Below, one piece after another: positions 62,264 through 64,000 of a stretch of DNA of 64,000 nt. The stretch's first letter is position 1. Each line of letters begins with the position of its first letter. The notes beneath the pieces are model-generated. The model saw nothing but the letters and a program-made list of their open reading frames with translations. It searched no databases and was not told the origin of the DNA. The stretch comes from Rotaria socialis (Eukaryota; Rotifera; Eurotatoria; Philodinida; Philodinidae), in assembly GCA_905331475.1 (NCBI GenBank), contig CAJNYU010001370.1, forward strand, positions 1 through 64,000. Reading direction: 5' to 3'. Made by a program: the position numbers and the translations under genes.

Positions 62264-63215
62264 ATGTACAGCGAAGTAAGAATAGATTTGTTTTTGATAA
62301 CAAAATAATTTTCGATTCAATCTTAGAGTGACACGGATCTTTCGCAGGTAACTGTTGAAGACAAACGTCGTAAGAATATCATAGACAATCAAAATTTTCT
62401 TGAAAGTCTTAAACTATTAAATGTATTTGATTTTGTTTTTTGCTAATTAGTCGAATGTTCTTAATTGTGATGTACTTTAGGTTCGTGAAGATTTAAAATC
62501 AGCTGTGAACTTAACAACAACAACAAAAACCCTACGAAAAGCATATAAACGAAAAGAAAATATCCATCAGTAAGAAGTGTTTTTCTACAAAGATTTTCCT
62601 GGAGAACAAACCCCCGAAACAAAGAGCGGTACGATACTGTCGCTCGACGATCTCTATTGTCGAGAGGAGATTAGCTAAAACGTTCAAGAATTTGTGGAAC
62701 GGACTAGACTATTGGCTATTGAACATTCGATCGAATGGTGAGGATCTTGCTGAATAGACTATGAAAGAACTACCCAAATGAAGGGAATGCCGGCTTAGTA
62801 TCTTTGTAGTTTTCGTTGAAATAATTCTTCTTTTATTTTAAGATCAGAAAGACGCCGAAGTTCACGCATCCAAACAATGTCTCGAACCAATTATAATAAT
62901 CAATGTCTTGCCGATGATGAAGATTGTGAATCGTCAGCTGATGAAAGCTCAAGTGACGAAGACGATGATTTAAGTTCTGCCTTCGTGAGCAAAATGGATA
63001 CAGATTGGCAACCATCAAGTTCAGGAAAGCTACCTGCTGCGAAAAATATGCGACCGATTCGTAAAGTTGTCAAAACCGCTCCTGATCATGCGAAAATGTT
63101 TCTGCCAAATACTGGATTAGAAGCATCGAAAGTCTTATCTAAAAATAAATTTCGTAAATCCTATGTATCTAAAAAATTGAATGTTGCTATATCATCATCA
63201 TCATCGGAAGATTAA
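62264..63215 (+). CDS. Acidic protein with WDR76-like N-terminal module, copy 1
   Basis: Exons 62264-62275, 62348-62422, 62481-62569 and 62843-63215 give 182 residues from a 12-base first coding exon (MYSE). The module reads EDKRRKNIIDNQNFLESLKL, then VREDLKSAVN and a basic part with SERRRSSRIQ. WDR76 proteins have an ERKRLKNI.EN..F.ASLQL block followed by a C/G-RRS.RL motif before their WD40 repeats, which this resembles. Here no WD40 domain follows. Instead there is an acidic Ser-rich region (DEDCESSADESSSDEDDDL) and a basic tail ending SSSSSED. The next gene repeats the module with the same exon layout. The WDR76 link is an inference from a short motif. A nuclear chromatin-related role is possible. 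Confidence 0.7.
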
Positions 63216-63276
63216 TTTATTTTTTGTTTTTGTTTTTGTGAACTACCTATGAACACATTTTATTTATCTATTCTAG

Positions 63277-63783
63277 ATGACAAAAGTATTTATCATTTTA
63301 GTTTTTATTTTGTTTCATTCGTTTTAATTCTTTCAGCAAAATATCGAAAAAATTCGTCAAAAAAATCTTGAAGAAAATCAACGTTTTCTTGAAAGTCTTC
63401 GTATAAACAAGGTAAATGAGATTTCGAATAATATTGATTTAAAATTATTATTTATCTTTATAATTAAGGTTCGAAATGATTTTGTTAAATCAGCACGCTC
63501 AGCTATTGGCAAAAATGAAACTAAAAAGCACACTAAGATTGAAGATAAAAAGTAAACAAAGCAGCAGACAGTATTTCGCCTCGATAATGTTGTTTTTTCT
63601 AGAATTGAACGTGTTACTCGATATAGTTTAAAAGTTCAATCAGGTGAAATTCCACCATATATTCCTGAATGGCAACAAAAAGCTCAACAGAAAAAGTCAC
63701 AGAATCCTTCAAAATGGACTCTGTATTATAAGAATACGACAAATCCTTACGGACGAACGTTTAAACCACGAATTCGAAATTAA
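63277..63783 (+). CDS. Small basic protein with the same WDR76-like module, copy 2
   Basis: Exons 63277-63285, 63337-63411, 63469-63551 and 63603-63783 give 115 residues. The first coding exon is only 9 bases (MTK). The module is EKIRQKNLEENQRFLESLRI, then VRNDFVKSARSAIGK and KIERVTRYSLKVQSGEIPPY, followed by a basic tail ending GRTFKPRIRN. Exon 2 has exactly the same length (75 bp) as in the gene just upstream and exon 3 nearly so (83 versus 89 bp), so the pair arose by tandem duplication. The RxTRYSLKVQ part resembles the R-R-S-x-R-L motif after the WDR76 block. Alternatively both units could be one transcript with alternative last exons. Confidence 0.65.
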
Positions 63784-64000
63784 TCTTCTTGAACATTTGA
63801 TTAGATATAAAATTTGTATATATTGTGATTTCATAGGTTTCTAAAATATTTTACTAGCAGATTATTATGTATCTTATATTACGTTTTACCATGACATCAG
63901 TTAATCAAACTGGAGTCTTGATAAGAAGTGTAAGCGAATGGTGATGTTTATATTTTGATTTCGTTTTTCTGTTCAACACTTTCATTGATTGTCTGAAAAT
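63784..64000. other. Window end, 3' flank of the last gene
   Basis: AT-rich 3' flank. No further gene starts before the window edge. Confidence 0.4.

Overview
This is a 64 kb stretch of AT-rich eukaryotic nuclear DNA. Most genes carry many short GT..AG introns (about 45-110 bp), and homologues of animal proteins dominate (MAP4K kinase, ceramide synthase, ELAV/Hu, RUNX1T1/MTG, HDHD5, HIBCH, PEX2, nuclear receptor). A few genes without introns, or decayed, look non-metazoan. There are also short TGTGGG-type tracts, many MITE-like inverted repeats and decayed transposons. Together these best fit a bdelloid rotifer, but that is an inference from gene style and I could not test it by search. One base, at 36118, is N.

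Layout. 1-3370: no intact gene. 3374-4723: intronless secreted beta-propeller protein like fungal aldos-2-ulose dehydratase. 4730-13500: accessory region with a GCGTT/AACGC inverted cluster, polycystin-like relics, a frameshifted coiled-coil gene, a truncated Tigger/pogo transposon and a 375 bp palindromic element. 13617-15219: kinase with two ZZ zinc fingers (+). 17785-19115: ceramide synthase (-). 22691-23686: homocysteine S-methyltransferase (+). 24199-24819: B-box-like protein (-). 25858-31330: a complete 24-exon MAP4K3/5-type kinase (-). 31331-38412: gene-poor, with a decayed Penelope-like reverse transcriptase, hAT-type MITEs and other repeats.

38413-42326: ELAV/Hu RNA-binding protein (+) with two tandem, equal-length alternative exons for the first half of RRM2. 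43491-45302: RUNX1T1/MTG (Nervy) co-repressor (+). 45975-47698: HDHD5/CECR5 phosphatase-like protein (+). 48751-49244: small secreted protein (+). 49608-50883: FkbM-like methyltransferase pseudogene split by a 177 bp MITE. 51763-52470: PLP homeostasis protein (-). 52868-54514: HIBCH (-) with a catalytic-position Asp to Asn change. 56348-57391: decayed C2-domain gene of a type I associate with fungi. 58603-59864: nuclear receptor (+). 60514-61308: PEX2 (-). 62264-63215 and 63277-63783: two tandem genes sharing a short WDR76-like module.

For every multi-exon gene I joined the exons by hand at GT..AG sites and checked that the total is divisible by three and open throughout. The genes do not form an operon. 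They are independent housekeeping, signalling and regulatory genes, and the stretches between them serve as a reservoir of mobile-element and pseudogene debris.
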